Assembly: GCF_009017415.1 (NCBI RefSeq)
Contig: NC_092407.1
Location: forward strand, 1,426,001 to 1,490,000
Reading direction: 5' to 3'
DNA: 64,000 bases
From: Aspergillus flavus
Taxonomy: Eukaryota; Ascomycota; Eurotiomycetes; Eurotiales; Aspergillaceae
The translations under genes were made by a program, and so were the position numbers. Position 1 is the stretch's first letter, and every line of letters starts with the position of its first letter. The notes under the pieces were generated by a model. That model made no database searches. It was not told the origin of the DNA and worked only from the letters and a program-made list of their open reading frames with translations. Shown one piece after another: positions 1 to 11,222 of the stretch.

Positions 1-438
1 CCCCGCCTCTCCTCTTTTCTTCCCAATCATATGTCTCGTGAGCTCCGTCCTCGTCCGTGGATCGACATCTTGATGGTGTGGACGCGGTCCTCTTGTGAAA
101 GCGATTGAAGGATTCCTCGAGTTCCACAAGCCTTGCAAGCATCCAAGGAAATGCCTCCACTGATCTGCTTGCTGCGACACCATGACCCCTGGGACCCAAC
201 CTTTTCATTCAACAATGCTGCCTGGGACTGCGTACAAGTGCAAACCTTTTCCACTCTTCAGCCTTATAATACCTCTTTGTCGTGAAACTTCTGTTGAAAT
301 TTAGCTCTTAGCTTCACCTGACGGCTCTCCAGCCCCTTCAGACTTCGTACTATAGCTCTCCGGCCTCGTTGCTAGTGCCACTTTCGATATATTCTTTCCT
401 CTTTTGAGAAGACTGCTTAACAGCCATCCACTCCCAGG

Positions 439-1298
439 ATGGGGTCTGGCGGCGTTGTTCTCCGCTTCTTTAATTTAGCAATCCGCGTCCTCCAGTTCCT
501 CGACGGCGCTGTAATTCTAGGAATTTTCTCCTACTTTTTAGCTGTCCTCAGTCGCCATGACCAAAACATCCCTCAGTGGATGAAAGCTACCGAGGGTCTG
601 TCGGGTGCGGCGACCCTTTACGGATTATTAGGCATCCTCTTCACCTGCTGCTTGGGAGGAGTCGCATTTTTCGCCGCTGTGGCCGTTGTTCTCGATGTCT
701 GCTTTGTCGGGGCCATGGTCGCTATTGCGATCATGACTCGCAATGGCACACAGCAATGCAGCGGGCGAGTCGATACGCCTTTGGGGTCAGGCGAGAGCAA
801 CGCAGAATCGCCATCTAAAGTGAAATACGAGTTCGCCTGTGAACTCCAGAAAGTCACATTCGCCGTCGCGATCATCGGAATGTGAGTAATATTCTATCCT
901 ACACCCCTTGATCTGCGCAAGTCAATGTGTCAATTAGTGTTCACGCGCTGACATTCTCCAGCTTCTTCTTCTTGGTTTCCATTCTCTTTCAAGTCCTCTA
1001 CGCTCGTCACCACAAGCGTGAGAAGCGTTTTGGACCTTCCCCGGCCAACGATTACACGTATGGTACCCGTCCTCGTGCTTTCTGGCGTCGCAAGAAGAAC
1101 AACCCAGATGCCGCCAGCGCCGACGATATGCTCCCAACCCATCCTACTCCTCAGGACGTTGAATTAGGACCTTCCCAGGAGAAGCCCAGTGGCTTTGGTG
1201 GTTTCTTCTCTCGGAACAAAGATACCGCTCAGGCCCCCCCGAGTGCGCCACAGAACGGTTATGGCTACGGAAACTCCGCCTATACGGGCAACTACTAA
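439..1298 (+). CDS. MARVEL-domain four-helix membrane protein
   Basis: Two exons, 439-881 and 962-1298, give 259 aa. The junction runs from GGA AT|GTGAGT to CTCCAG|CTTC, so the protein reads through as VAIIGIFFFLVSILFQVLY. Four hydrophobic stretches (about residues 8-35, 55-75, 78-97 and 137-160) flank a small polar loop, as in fungal MARVEL-domain proteins of the plasma membrane or secretory vesicles. The C-terminal tail of about 100 residues is polar, rich in Pro, Gly and Asn, and ends in a Gly/Tyr-rich segment. An alternative acceptor at the TTAG near 938 would add a few residues. The family is known for membrane apposition and trafficking, but no substrate or partner can be read here. The family call rests on topology and the N-terminal RFFNLAIRVLQFLDGAVILG pattern. 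Confidence 0.8.
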
Positions 1299-3080
1299 GA
1301 CAACTACATTCCATACCACTTTTGAATGCCATGGAGTTATATCATAGCACACAAACAAATGGTATCCAAACCAAAAAAATAAAAATAAAAACGAAGCAAC
1401 TGAAAAGAAGAATATTTGGGATCGGTGAAACCCATACCCCGCAGGTCTATATCCGCTTGGGAGAAACTGGGCAATGGCTTTATCATCTAATTGGGCTAGG
1501 AAGGTAATAACGTCTATGATTAATGATTATACTAAGATACCATGGTCTGTCTGGATTTATGTGAGGTGTTACTTTCCTGTATAGTACTGCATTGGACGAT
1601 ATTGCTTGACTCAGTATTTAATGAAATGAATTTATTACCTCATTCTTGGCACTCTTGTACTTCCATAAAAATCATCGAAATGCTTATACTGTTAATCATG
1701 ATATAAGAATAGTTAGTAGATTCATTGAATGATATGCTCGTTGAACTTACATTCCTTGGCTTTCATAATGTTGACGTTTTCAGTAATAGCAACGCACGGG
1801 ATTGCGCCACCAAGCATTTATTCGATAGAAGCCCTAGAATGCACTGAGTTTCTTTATATGGCTGTTTTAACATACAGATATTCGGCATTCCACTCTATCA
1901 TCCCAATAATTTAATCAATCCGTAAGCTGTAATCCAATGATTGATCTGTTACGTTCCTCTATCGGGTATTCCGAAAATATATACTTTCTTATCCCACATC
2001 ATAAAATGTACTACAACCAATTAAGATATTTACTCACCCAAAACAAGCCAAAGTTTGTGCCCGGAATCCACTGATCTAAACCATCTAACACCATGAGTAA
2101 TAAAACAGAAAACTATCAAGTTCTGATTGACCGCACAGTTCGGGGAATTCTCCGTCCATGCTAAGCTTTCCGCCCAATCAACACCGCAATTTTAGTTAAT
2201 GGAGAGGGTTGTTGAATAGGCAACAATTAAACGGTGCATAAGGCGGCGTGGTATTATAATGATCACATCATCGCTACAAGCTATAATATACCTTCGAGTT
2301 AATCCTAGTGCTTATGTAGATGTGAAAAAGTGGTGGAGTATCGGACCATTATATTTGGGAAAGAGCTTGTGCCGGTGAAGGGTTTATGGAATACCATGAT
2401 GGAAGCTTAGGTGCTCGAAAACATGAAAGTTCATTGGCGGATGCGAGGCTTGTAGGCATGGAGGTATGAAGGTTGGATATACCACATTAAGGAGCTTGGG
2501 GGACGGGGTTGGTGGGTGTACATGAGGTGAGTGGAGACTTCTGCATGCTCCTAGGATATGTATGACTTGTAACCAAGTTCCATGCTGCGTGGCTTTGGAT
2601 TTTCGGAGTATAGGTGCTACTTATGCGTCGGTATCTAACGATGTAATTTTCTGTGAAACTGGGACTCTTGCTTTTGTTGCGCGATACGTGGAAATATAAA
2701 TACCCTCTCTGAGTTTCTCAATATTATGGATAGGTTTAGGAGCTTGTAAGCTAAATCATGCAAATATATAGTAGTAATGGGTAATGTTGACCACATTAAA
2801 TTGAAGGGAGAAGAGGCGACACATATCATAAACACTGCAGAAATAAAGAAGAAATTTAATTCGATTTGAGCATATCACGACAAAATTACACACAAGACAC
2901 GGGCTAATGAGAATTGAAGACAGAAAAGTTGCATAATAATAGAAGCCCGAGTCCACAGAAGACTAAAAATGGAAACAGCGAAGAACCACCTTGACGATGG
3001 ATATGAAGATGGTGTATACTCGCGCCGGGCGAGCGTGGTCGAGGGATATGCACTTAGCAAGTCCAAATAGAGATTCAACT
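1299..3080. other. intergenic, no gene seen
   Basis: About 1.8 kb lies between the 3' ends of the MARVEL gene and the convergent LPMO gene. It is AT-rich, with only short ORFs on both strands that lack recognisable motifs. I saw no tRNA-like cloverleaf and no transposon ends. Confidence 0.6.
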
Positions 3081-4121
3081 TCACCACACGCGGTGCATGG
3101 CGCCGTGGCGGCAGCGCATGCCGGCGGCAACAGGACCCATGAAGGTAGGATGACCGAAGGTGCACATAGACCAGGTTTGGCCGTCTTCACTGCAGATAAT
3201 GCTACCGTCTCTGCAGTTTTCCTGGCTCGACTCGTGGTGCTTGAGGGGGTGCGAGTCGACGCGCCCTGGCTGCGAGGGGGATGGCGTGGCAAAAGCGCCA
3301 TGAAGGGAGGACGGACTGCCGAAGGCAGAAGCGACCTTGCTGGAAGGTGTCGCGGACGCAGAAGCGGAGCCGAACTTGTGAGCAGAGCTCTTAGGGGCGT
3401 GGGCAGCAGAGCTAGTACCACTGGCTGCGGACGTGGAATCACCCAGGAAAGGAGCGGAACTCTTGCATGTGTAGCCCTTGCCAGAGAGGCTTCCCTCTTT
3501 AGAGGGACCCGGTAGTGGGAAATTCACTTCCTCACCCTCAGTGGTGGTGCATTGGCCTGGTCCATTGTTGTTGGCCTGGAAGATCTCCGGGAGACTGTCG
3601 AAGCTGTCACGACGAGAGAGAGCGTTTGTTTGTGCAAGTTTCGCAGCACCGCCAATTGTGACCTGTGCACAGTTCATGTACATCTCGCGGTTACCGACCT
3701 TGTTAAACCACGTCCAGGACAACAAAGCCTCCCCATTTGGCGCATCGCTGGGGACTGTGAACTTGTATTTCTTTTCAATTGGGCACCCTCCAAGAATGGA
3801 GTGAATCACATGGAAAGTCTTTCCTTTGTCATAAGAGAGTCCGATCTGGCACGAACCCCCACCGTGTGTTGCGCTACCTTGCAATTCGATCTCGTACTCC
3901 TGGCCTGGACTGTATGTGGCGACAGAGTTGAATGGGTCGTTAGCGTATCCTTTGCAAGGGTAGTCAGAGCCACTTGTAGACAGCGGGTTTGTGTATGAAT
4001 AGTCCTTCTCGCCATCTGCATCCTTGTTCAACGGACTCCGAATCGGATATGGTTTCGACATTTGCATGTGGGCAGACACAGATGTAGCCAGGAGGCCACA
4101 CACAAAAGCGAGACCCTTCAT
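3081..4121 (-). CDS. secreted AA11 lytic polysaccharide monooxygenase with C-terminal X278-like module
   Basis: A single exon encodes 346 aa. A signal peptide (MKGLAFVCGLLATSVSA) ends just before a His, so the mature protein starts HMQMSKPYP, as required for a copper histidine brace. A second His lies in ATHGGGSCQIG, and a Tyr in REMYMNCAQV fits the axial position. Together with the Cys pattern this is the AA11 family, copper enzymes that oxidatively cleave chitin. A Ser/Ala-rich linker (about residues 220-295) leads to a C-terminal Cys-rich module (CRDGSIICSEDG...CTFGHPTFMGPVA) resembling X278, which is found on AA11 proteins and presumed to bind chitin. The frame is open upstream to 4262, but the start at 4121 gives a clean signal peptide and was chosen. 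The enzyme probably acts outside the cell in chitin degradation or wall remodelling. Confidence 0.88.
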   Translation of the reverse strand: MKGLAFVCGLLATSVSAHMQMSKPYPIRSPLNKDADGEKDYSYTNPLSTSGSDYPCKGYANDPFNSVATYSPGQEYEIELQGSATHGGGSCQIGLSYDKGKTFHVIHSILGGCPIEKKYKFTVPSDAPNGEALLSWTWFNKVGNREMYMNCAQVTIGGAAKLAQTNALSRRDSFDSLPEIFQANNNGPGQCTTTEGEEVNFPLPGPSKEGSLSGKGYTCKSSAPFLGDSTSAASGTSSAAHAPKSSAHKFGSASASATPSSKVASAFGSPSSLHGAFATPSPSQPGRVDSHPLKHHESSQENCRDGSIICSEDGQTWSMCTFGHPTFMGPVAAGMRCRHGAMHRVW

Positions 4122-5122
4122 TGTGGTAGTCCTGGTGTTAGCCTGGTATATTCCTGAGCTATATGCAGCGGCTTGAACAACCGTAAACACTAGATGTAGC
4201 TGGTTAGACGTGGTTTCCGACCCAAGGCAACGTGTACCTACCCTGTCAAAACACGGCAGCACTTATGATCAGAACAGAAGAGCCAGGGAGCCTAGAGAGA
4301 TGAGGATGTATCTCTCCTGATGGCGACATCTGGCCGCCCTTATAGCGGCACAAATGTTTTCCTTTTCATGGCAAGGGGTGGGAGTAAACAAAAGTCGCAA
4401 GAACGCTCAGCCTGGACTAGAGTAGAAAAATTCAGGAACGCGCAAGCAGTGTCATCCAACCAGATGTTCGCTATATTCAACGTCTGGGGCTTTGGCATGT
4501 TCCTGCACCTCTGCCATTGGCCCTACGCGGTTAATATAGGTATGCTCAGCGCCGCCTGGAATGTTGTTGGCCCATCAAAATACCACAACAATGGAAGGCC
4601 ATTCTTCGGCACACTCTGAGTCTTTCGAGTTTCAGGTCCGATGCATTGAACACTGACTTGCTCCCTGAACCTTTAATCACGCATGGTACGTAATGGTCTC
4701 TAGCGGGCATTACTGCGTATGGATTATTGAACTTTGTAGGTTTATAGTAGCATACTGACAGTGTAGACATACGACTATGCATCAATAGCCAACGACGGCC
4801 GCTATGGTTGGACTCGTATATAACGGGTCAAGATGTGTACCACTAATAGTAGTGTACGGAAGAGTATTAAGTAGACGAGCAATGGTGAGGCGGTAATGCT
4901 CCCCGTAACAGTGACCCGCCGAGGACCTTCCTAAAGCTCCTTAGCGTCCGCCCCATGGCGTCTCTTCTCTCCGCTTCAAGTACTTGCCCTCCCTACATTC
5001 TGCCTCCGCCATATCCTCGCTATTCAGTCTTGCCTTCTTTTTGGAGGATCATGGTACCAGCGCCGCGCGAGAGACCTCACTCTTTCCTACTTGTTTCTTT
5101 TTAATACATAGCGCGTTGCTGG
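4122..5122. promoter_or_regulatory. divergent promoter region between LPMO and UV endonuclease genes
   Basis: About 1 kb separates two divergent starts (LPMO leftward, UVDE rightward), so both promoters must lie here. A 99-codon ORF at 4320-4619 has no recognisable features and is taken as chance. No TATA box or specific operator was assigned. Confidence 0.5.
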
Positions 5123-7346
5123 ATGTTTTTGCGGTCTTTCCACCACCAGCAGAGGACTTTTGGTCGTGCGCTTTCTTGTCATCATGCCGCGCGTTTCCAT
5201 GACGTCGAGGAATTTGGTGCGCGCTCCCGCCGGGTTCGCCACTCTCCTGCTTCGCGGATAACTCATCCGGTTCCTGTGGCAAGCTCAATTTCTTTCCTTG
5301 CTATGGTCCATACCTCCTCCCGCTCTCATTACAAATCCCGCGTTGACGGCCTGTTACATTCTCTCCCTCGGAGATCACTGAAGCTTGCAACGACCCCAGT
5401 CACGACGTCCTTGCATTCCCGGCGCCTAACAGGAGGCTCGCGTGGCACAGTGGGTACATCACAGGCCGCGAACATGCCGGTAGACGTGAAGCTTGAAAAT
5501 GGGGACAGCGTGAACTCGCCGAGTGAGGAAAATGTCGTGCAGGCTCAGGCGCGTACTTCGGACTTACCTCCAGATGTTCCGCCAGACCCCGAATCGGACG
5601 AGGACGTGCCTGTTCAGCCTGAGGAGCTCCAGGAGGCTCTATCAAGACCCCCGCCTGTTAACAGTAGTTATCTGCCCCTCCCTTGGAAGGGCAGATTAGG
5701 ATATGTAAGTGATAACCATTGGCCAACTTTTCATTATTGTGTCTTTCTCGTATGAGTTCATCTCTTATGGCTAGTAGGCATGTCTGAATACATATCTACG
5801 ATACTCAAACCCTCCTGTTTTCTGCTCCCGAACTTGTCGCATCGCCTCGATTTTAGAGAATCGCCACCCGCTTTTAGACCCCTCTCAACCTGCCCATCCG
5901 ACGAAGAACCGCCCGGACCGGAGCCAGACACCTGATATTGCACGGGGCCAAGCATTTGTTGAAGCATTGGGACTCGCCAATGCACGGGATCTCACAAAGA
6001 TCCTGCGCTGGAATGACCGCTATGGAATCAAGTTCATGCGACTGAGTAGTGAAATGTTCCCGTTTGCCAGCCACAAGGAGTATGGATATAGATTAGCTCC
6101 TTTTGCATCCGAAGTTCTTGCAGAAGCAGGACGGGTCATTGCCGAGCTTGGTCATAGGGTGAGCGTTCATCCCGGCCAATTCACTCAGCTAGGGTCTCCT
6201 AAGAATGAGGTCGTGGAGAGTTCGATACGAGATCTAGAGTATCACTCCGAAATGCTGCAGTTGCTTCAGCTGCCTCCCCAACAAGATAGGGATGCGGTCA
6301 TGATTCTCCACATGGGCGGTGTGTTTGGTGATAAGGAGGCAACCTTGAACCGGTTTCGGGAGAATTATCAACCTCTCTCGCAGGATATCAAGAATCGACT
6401 TGTTTTGGAAAACGATGATGTTAGCTGGTCGGTACATGATTTGTTGCCTATATGCGAAGAATTGAATATACCGCTTGTGCTGGACTTCCACCACCACAAC
6501 ATCATTTTCGACTCAACACAAGTCCGTGAAGGGACTCAGGACATCATGGGGCTCTTTGATAGAATTAAGGCTACATGGACTAGGAAGGGCATCACTCAGA
6601 AGATGCACTATTCGGAGCCGACACCTTCTGCTATCACGAACCGTCAGCGGCGAAAGCATAGCGATCGCGTGTCCACCTTGCCTCCATGCGACCCCACGAT
6701 GGATTTGATGATCGAAGCAAAAGATAAAGAGCAGGCTGTGTTTGAACTGATGAGAACCTTCAAGCTTCCCGGGCACGAGCTGTTCAATGACATGATTCCA
6801 CATGTTCGTACGGACGAGAACAAGCCATTCAAGCCGCCTCGGAAGTCTACCAAAAAGAACGGGGGCTTTGTTGACCTTGAGGGACATGTTCCTCCTGCAC
6901 CAACTGTCCCTGAGGAAGTGGTTGGTATGGGAGGTCCGGAGAGAAGAGTTTATTGGCCTCCCACAATGGAGGAATGGCTTCGGCCCAAAAAGGTCATTCG
7001 TACTAAAGCCGCCCAGAGTCCCCGACGACCACGGCAGACGAAGAAGGTCGATAGTGGCGTAGAGGAATCATTGGAGCAAGATGGTGAAGTGGCCAGTACC
7101 GCTTTGACTACGCCTGCCTCGACGCCCGCGTCCAAAACCCCTCAGCGCATCCAGCGTACCTCTAGCGTGAAGAAGGTGTCTAGTAGAAAACGCAAAGCTT
7201 CTACCCCAGCCAGCACGTCGCCTTCTGCTTCAGATGATGATGCTTTGCCCGAAACTTCTAACCTCGCGCGATCTAGGAGCACTGGGGTCCGTCGAAGTCG
7301 TCGAGCGAAGCCAGTCAGTTACGCTGAAGACAGCGAATCTCTATGA
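5123..7346 (+). CDS. uve1: UV-damage endonuclease (UVDE/Uve1 family)
   Basis: Exons 5123-5704 and 5778-7346 give 716 aa. The junction reads KGRLGY|ACLNTYLRYSNPP. The enzyme nicks DNA 5' to UV photoproducts and starts an alternative excision-repair route. The TIM-barrel metal-site motifs are visible: HPGQF, ILHMGG, LENDD, DFHHHN, KMHYSEP and MIEAKDKE. The catalytic core spans about residues 185-490. The N-terminus (MFLRSFHHQQRTFGRALSCHH) is rich in Arg and His with almost no acidic residues, which fits a mitochondrial presequence; in-frame Met codons at 5303 and 5474 could give shorter, non-mitochondrial forms. The long C-terminal tail is Ser/Thr/Lys-rich and contains basic clusters (SSRKRKAS, VRRSRRAKP) that could be nuclear signals. 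The family call is firm; the start is less certain. Confidence 0.9.
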
Positions 7347-8366
7347 TCATACTTCGATCAAACCTTACTGCGTTTTGACGCCACTTACTCAGTTATGTAT
7401 CAATGCTATACTTGGGGAAGTCCCTGAAGTTTAAAAAGTGTTCCGACTATAGCCATGTATATTTATCTTTTTTTATATTTTTATAGTGCGCACGAACATA
7501 GACCAAGACTAGTAATTTAATATTGAAGAACATAATAACATCGGTTTTATATGGTAACATCCAGCAGCTCGAGAAACTTTTGACTAAGGTAAGGTACGAT
7601 GCAATTATAGCATTGGAACGGTCTCCACACCCTTTCCGCTGGTTTTGAAACTCAAGTTTATTCAAATGTTTCCCCCCTTTTTAAGCCTCATAGCCTTTTT
7701 GCTCTTATTCTATGTTGAAATAGGAGTACCTATATATAGTTCTATCTTGTGCATGGTCTTTTGACGCTTCGGCCACTAGTGAGCTAATACACTGACATCA
7801 CTACGCTAAAACGCCTTGTGGGCCGGGATGACTTCAACTCCTGGCTTGACAGCACATAAGTTCAGCCTTACGCGACCCTCTTCGATCGAACACCAACTGA
7901 AAACCCTGCAGTTCTCCTGAGATATTTACATACCTGAATCACATCACCCTAGTTCAGGACCGTGGCGCCGAAACTATTTCCTCGCAGTCGCTGGCGCGCT
8001 CCGCCGAGCTTCCCCGCTAGGCGCCAACAGCCCTCACGATCCTTGCCCCTCCCTCGTTTCACCGCTCGGGACCGTGGACCTAGACAAGGAAAGCTCTTTC
8101 TGTTCCTTCGTGCGCTCTTCGGGCCTACCACGAGCCGTCGTGCCCAATCTCGTCTTTGGGGTTTCCGCCACGAGACGATACCTGCCCTTCGCCATAGAGC
8201 CCAGGCAGGCCTATACCGAGTGATTGTCCGACGCCAAGCCAGGCTTCTCCAGAAACGACAAACTGGTAGACGGGGAGTGTTAGATTTCCTTGGCGGGAGA
8301 AGGAGACGGTTAAGAAAATCAGACACTGGTGGTGGGAAGCCGGCGAGTGCAACAGGAGGAGTGCCA
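7347..8366. other. intergenic and probable 5' leader of the App1-type gene
   Basis: The first 600 bases are AT-rich with no gene. From about 7962 the frame of the downstream gene is open but has no ATG until 8367. This stretch translates to an Arg-rich, low-complexity sequence, so it is either transcribed leader or an exon spliced from an upstream start I could not place. Confidence 0.4.
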
Positions 8367-10763
8367 ATGTCACAGTTTCTATCGTCGACATCATCCTCAT
8401 GGGGCTCAGGAGGCGGTGCTGGTGGTGGTCGTCGTCAGAAGGTCTACCAGTACCTGAGGGCTGCGAATGAACTACGTCAGACGTACGCCGCGCAATGGGC
8501 GTCGCAGATAAACCCGTCCCGTGAATACGATGAAGAGTACCTAAAGAACACACCGGGGGCATTTCCAGACATTGAAATCGCACGGTCCGAAGATGAGGAG
8601 ATGGTGATTTTCCCGAGTTACGCGAGGCGACTTGTTAAAGACTACGACAGACAGCGTCGGGGATCGACTTCGACGCTCGACGAATACCGCGGTGTGGCCG
8701 AGGAGACGGAGCTGGAAAGACTTGAAAGAGAGGTATTGGAGGATGAGAATGCGATCGTCGCGGTTGATGTGCGAGGCTGGGTGTACTCGCCTCATCGCGG
8801 GCCGATGAATCGTAAGCAACGCTTGCTGATTGCACTCGCGAGGAAACTAAGCGGTGTACCGGCGCCGAGTAATTATTCGACCGATTCTGAAGGTCCCGAT
8901 TCCGATAACGCTTCTATAGGAAAGGCGTCGGGCAAAAGAGATGATGAGCTTGTGGATGCAGAGGCGCAATCGATCATCAGAAAAGCGGAAGGGAGGGCCG
9001 ATGCTGCTTGGAAATCCAGTGCGTCGGAACGAGATGGCGAAGCTACCCCTGCACGACCTCTACAAAGAACGACGACATCATCAACGCTCGAACCTTCTCA
9101 AATGAGCATGGATGAGCTTTCCATTGCAAACGCACATCTTATGGAGAGACTGCGCCCTTTCTTGTCGAATCCCATGAACCAGCAGCCTGTCACTGTGTTC
9201 TTTTTCAATGATGGGAAGAGCCAATCGAGAAGCGTATTGACCGACGAGTCAGGCCATTTTACTTTACGCGCAGCCTTGCCTTTTATTCCGACTCATATCC
9301 GTGTCCTAGCATCGGAGGATCTCTCTGCTATGAAACAGGTCGAGGTCATCGAACCAAGCGGTGTCAGTCTCATCAGTGATATTGACGACACGGTGAAACA
9401 TTCAGCTATCACAAATGGAGCGAAAGAAATCTTTCGGAATACTTTCATTCGCGAATTGGCTGATCTGACTGTCAGCGGTGTCTCAGAGTGGTATACTAAG
9501 CTGGCTAAAATGGGTGTTCAGATACACTACGTCTCCAATTCACCTTGGCAGCTATATCCGTTGTTGGAGCGCTACTTTAAATTGGCAGGATTACCTCCTG
9601 GTTCCTTTCACCTCAAGCAATACAGTGGTATGCTCCAGGGGATATTCGAGCCTACTGCAGAAAGGAAGAAGGGCTCCCTTGAACAACTACTTCGGGACTT
9701 TCCGACGCGCAGGTTCATTCTAGTCGGTGATAGCGGCGAGGCAGACCTCGAAGTTTACACCGACATTGCCCTGGCCAACCCTGGAAGGATCTTGGGCATC
9801 TTTATCCGCGACGTCACCACATCAGATCACAAGCAGTTCTTTGAGAAGTCCATCGATCACCTGGAGCCTCACCCATCGCGCACTCGCAGCACTCCCCAGC
9901 TCATCGATGCTAGTGATGTAGCACCCAATCGGCCTGCATTACCTCCTCGTCGCCCTCGAGCACCAGACCATCGATCTGCTGATGCCATAAGCCTAGATAA
10001 TGCCGATCTGATCGACCTTCGTGATGATGACGATCTGCCTGACACGGTTAGGCCACCGAATGGACGCTTACCACCAGCGAAACCATCCAAGCCATCATCT
10101 CTACGCACTGTTTCTGCTATGTCAGACCAGCCAGGAAAAGACAATTCATCCCAGATGCAGGATGCCATCAAACGGAAGCCAGTTCCACCAGTACCTCCGC
10201 GTCGTCCTTCAGAAACTCCAATTCCACCAAACGCACTGCCAATGCGCTCAAAGACATTCAACGAAGTAACTCCATCCGAATCTCAAGAACTCGCGCGATC
10301 CAAACAACCCCCTCCACCACCCCCACCCCGCAGAAGCAACACAGGAGCCACATCCTCAACGGCGACCTCGAATTCAAGCACAAGCCGCCCTCCATCCCAA
10401 AGACAACCGCAATCATACCCCACAGCCGCAGCAACAGCCGCTCTACAGTACGCTTCAGAGCGTCTCCCGTCTCCCTCTAATCTCCTCCGATCTACAACCA
10501 CCAACCCCTCACCAGCCAGATCAAGCACAAACAGTGTAGACAGCGACCAACAATCTGTTGCCGGATCGGTGCCTCCCGCTCCATTGCCCAATAAGCGTGA
10601 AGAACTCTGGCGGAGACGCTGGGAAAGAGCTCACGATATTCTAACGGATAAGGGCGTGGTGCTGGGTAGTTGGCGAGTCGGCACCGATGTCCAAGATGTC
10701 ACGATGTGGTTGGTGCAGGAGGCGATGAAAGATGTTCCTCGCTCGGATACGAGGAAGAACTGA
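8367..10763 (+). CDS. app1: App1-like phosphatidate phosphatase (DUF2183), cortical actin patch protein
   Basis: From the first in-frame ATG (MSQFLSSTSSSWG) the protein has 798 aa. The DUF2183 catalytic domain lies about residues 330-500 and contains the DxDxT phosphatase motif in LISDIDDTVKHS, followed by FILVGDSGEADLEVY, which supplies the later acidic motif. This is the App1 family, Mg-dependent phosphatidate phosphatases that work at endocytic actin patches. The C-terminal third is Pro-rich (KPVPPVPPRRPSE and PPPPPPPRR), which suits binding to SH3-domain patch proteins, and it ends in a conserved-looking segment (ELWRRRWERAHDILTDKG). The reading frame is open for 400 bases upstream but without ATG, so an extra 5' exon is possible. 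It is convergent with the siderophore synthetase gene. Confidence 0.85.
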   Translation: MSQFLSSTSSSWGSGGGAGGGRRQKVYQYLRAANELRQTYAAQWASQINPSREYDEEYLKNTPGAFPDIEIARSEDEEMVIFPSYARRLVKDYDRQRRGSTSTLDEYRGVAEETELERLEREVLEDENAIVAVDVRGWVYSPHRGPMNRKQRLLIALARKLSGVPAPSNYSTDSEGPDSDNASIGKASGKRDDELVDAEAQSIIRKAEGRADAAWKSSASERDGEATPARPLQRTTTSSTLEPSQMSMDELSIANAHLMERLRPFLSNPMNQQPVTVFFFNDGKSQSRSVLTDESGHFTLRAALPFIPTHIRVLASEDLSAMKQVEVIEPSGVSLISDIDDTVKHSAITNGAKEIFRNTFIRELADLTVSGVSEWYTKLAKMGVQIHYVSNSPWQLYPLLERYFKLAGLPPGSFHLKQYSGMLQGIFEPTAERKKGSLEQLLRDFPTRRFILVGDSGEADLEVYTDIALANPGRILGIFIRDVTTSDHKQFFEKSIDHLEPHPSRTRSTPQLIDASDVAPNRPALPPRRPRAPDHRSADAISLDNADLIDLRDDDDLPDTVRPPNGRLPPAKPSKPSSLRTVSAMSDQPGKDNSSQMQDAIKRKPVPPVPPRRPSETPIPPNALPMRSKTFNEVTPSESQELARSKQPPPPPPPRRSNTGATSSTATSNSSTSRPPSQRQPQSYPTAAATAALQYASERLPSPSNLLRSTTTNPSPARSSTNSVDSDQQSVAGSVPPAPLPNKREELWRRRWERAHDILTDKGVVLGSWRVGTDVQDVTMWLVQEAMKDVPRSDTRKN

Positions 10764-11222
10764 AGCTTACGTATATTTTGAATAAAGGAGGATGATTTGT
10801 ATGTACATAGCCACCTCTATGGATAACTCTTGGTCTCACGATGTATGTATATCTACTCTTTATGACTGCAATTTAGCCATATACCATGCATAGAACCTGC
10901 ATATGCTGGGATGAATATATGAACAGCGAATCGATATACACCCCATTTTGTGATTTTTATCGAAAAGGACAGAAGTTTCAATGAAAAATAGATTGAATTG
11001 AAAGTAATTGAGTATATATCATTTGACTATTGACAAGCATGAAATAAATAAAAATCACAATCTAGAAATGCCCATGTAACAACCAATGTCTATAATGTAC
11101 CCAAGAATATGCAATAAATAACTAGAAAGAGGAAACCTGCCTCAGATGTACTAGCCTTTTCTTTTTCTTTTCGTTTTTTTCTTTTTTTCTTTTTGTTCTC
11201 GATTTTCTTTTGTTGCCTTATA
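10764..11222. terminator. convergent 3' ends of app1 and the NRPS gene
   Basis: This 459-base gap lies between two convergent stop codons and is AT-rich, with AATAAA-like words on both strands (for example AATAAA at about 11044 on the plus strand). A T/C-rich tract at 11155-11200 is a purine-rich tract in the NRPS transcript, just beyond its stop codon. Both genes presumably polyadenylate here. Confidence 0.5.

Noticed and set aside
2963..3998. Long ORFs on both strands over the LPMO gene
   Set aside because: They are other-frame shadows of the LPMO coding sequence, whose signal peptide and His-brace motifs fix the true frame.
7962..8366. N-terminal extension of the App1-type protein
   Set aside because: The frame is open, but there is no ATG before 8367 and the translation is low-complexity and Arg-rich; kept only as a possible leader or extra exon.
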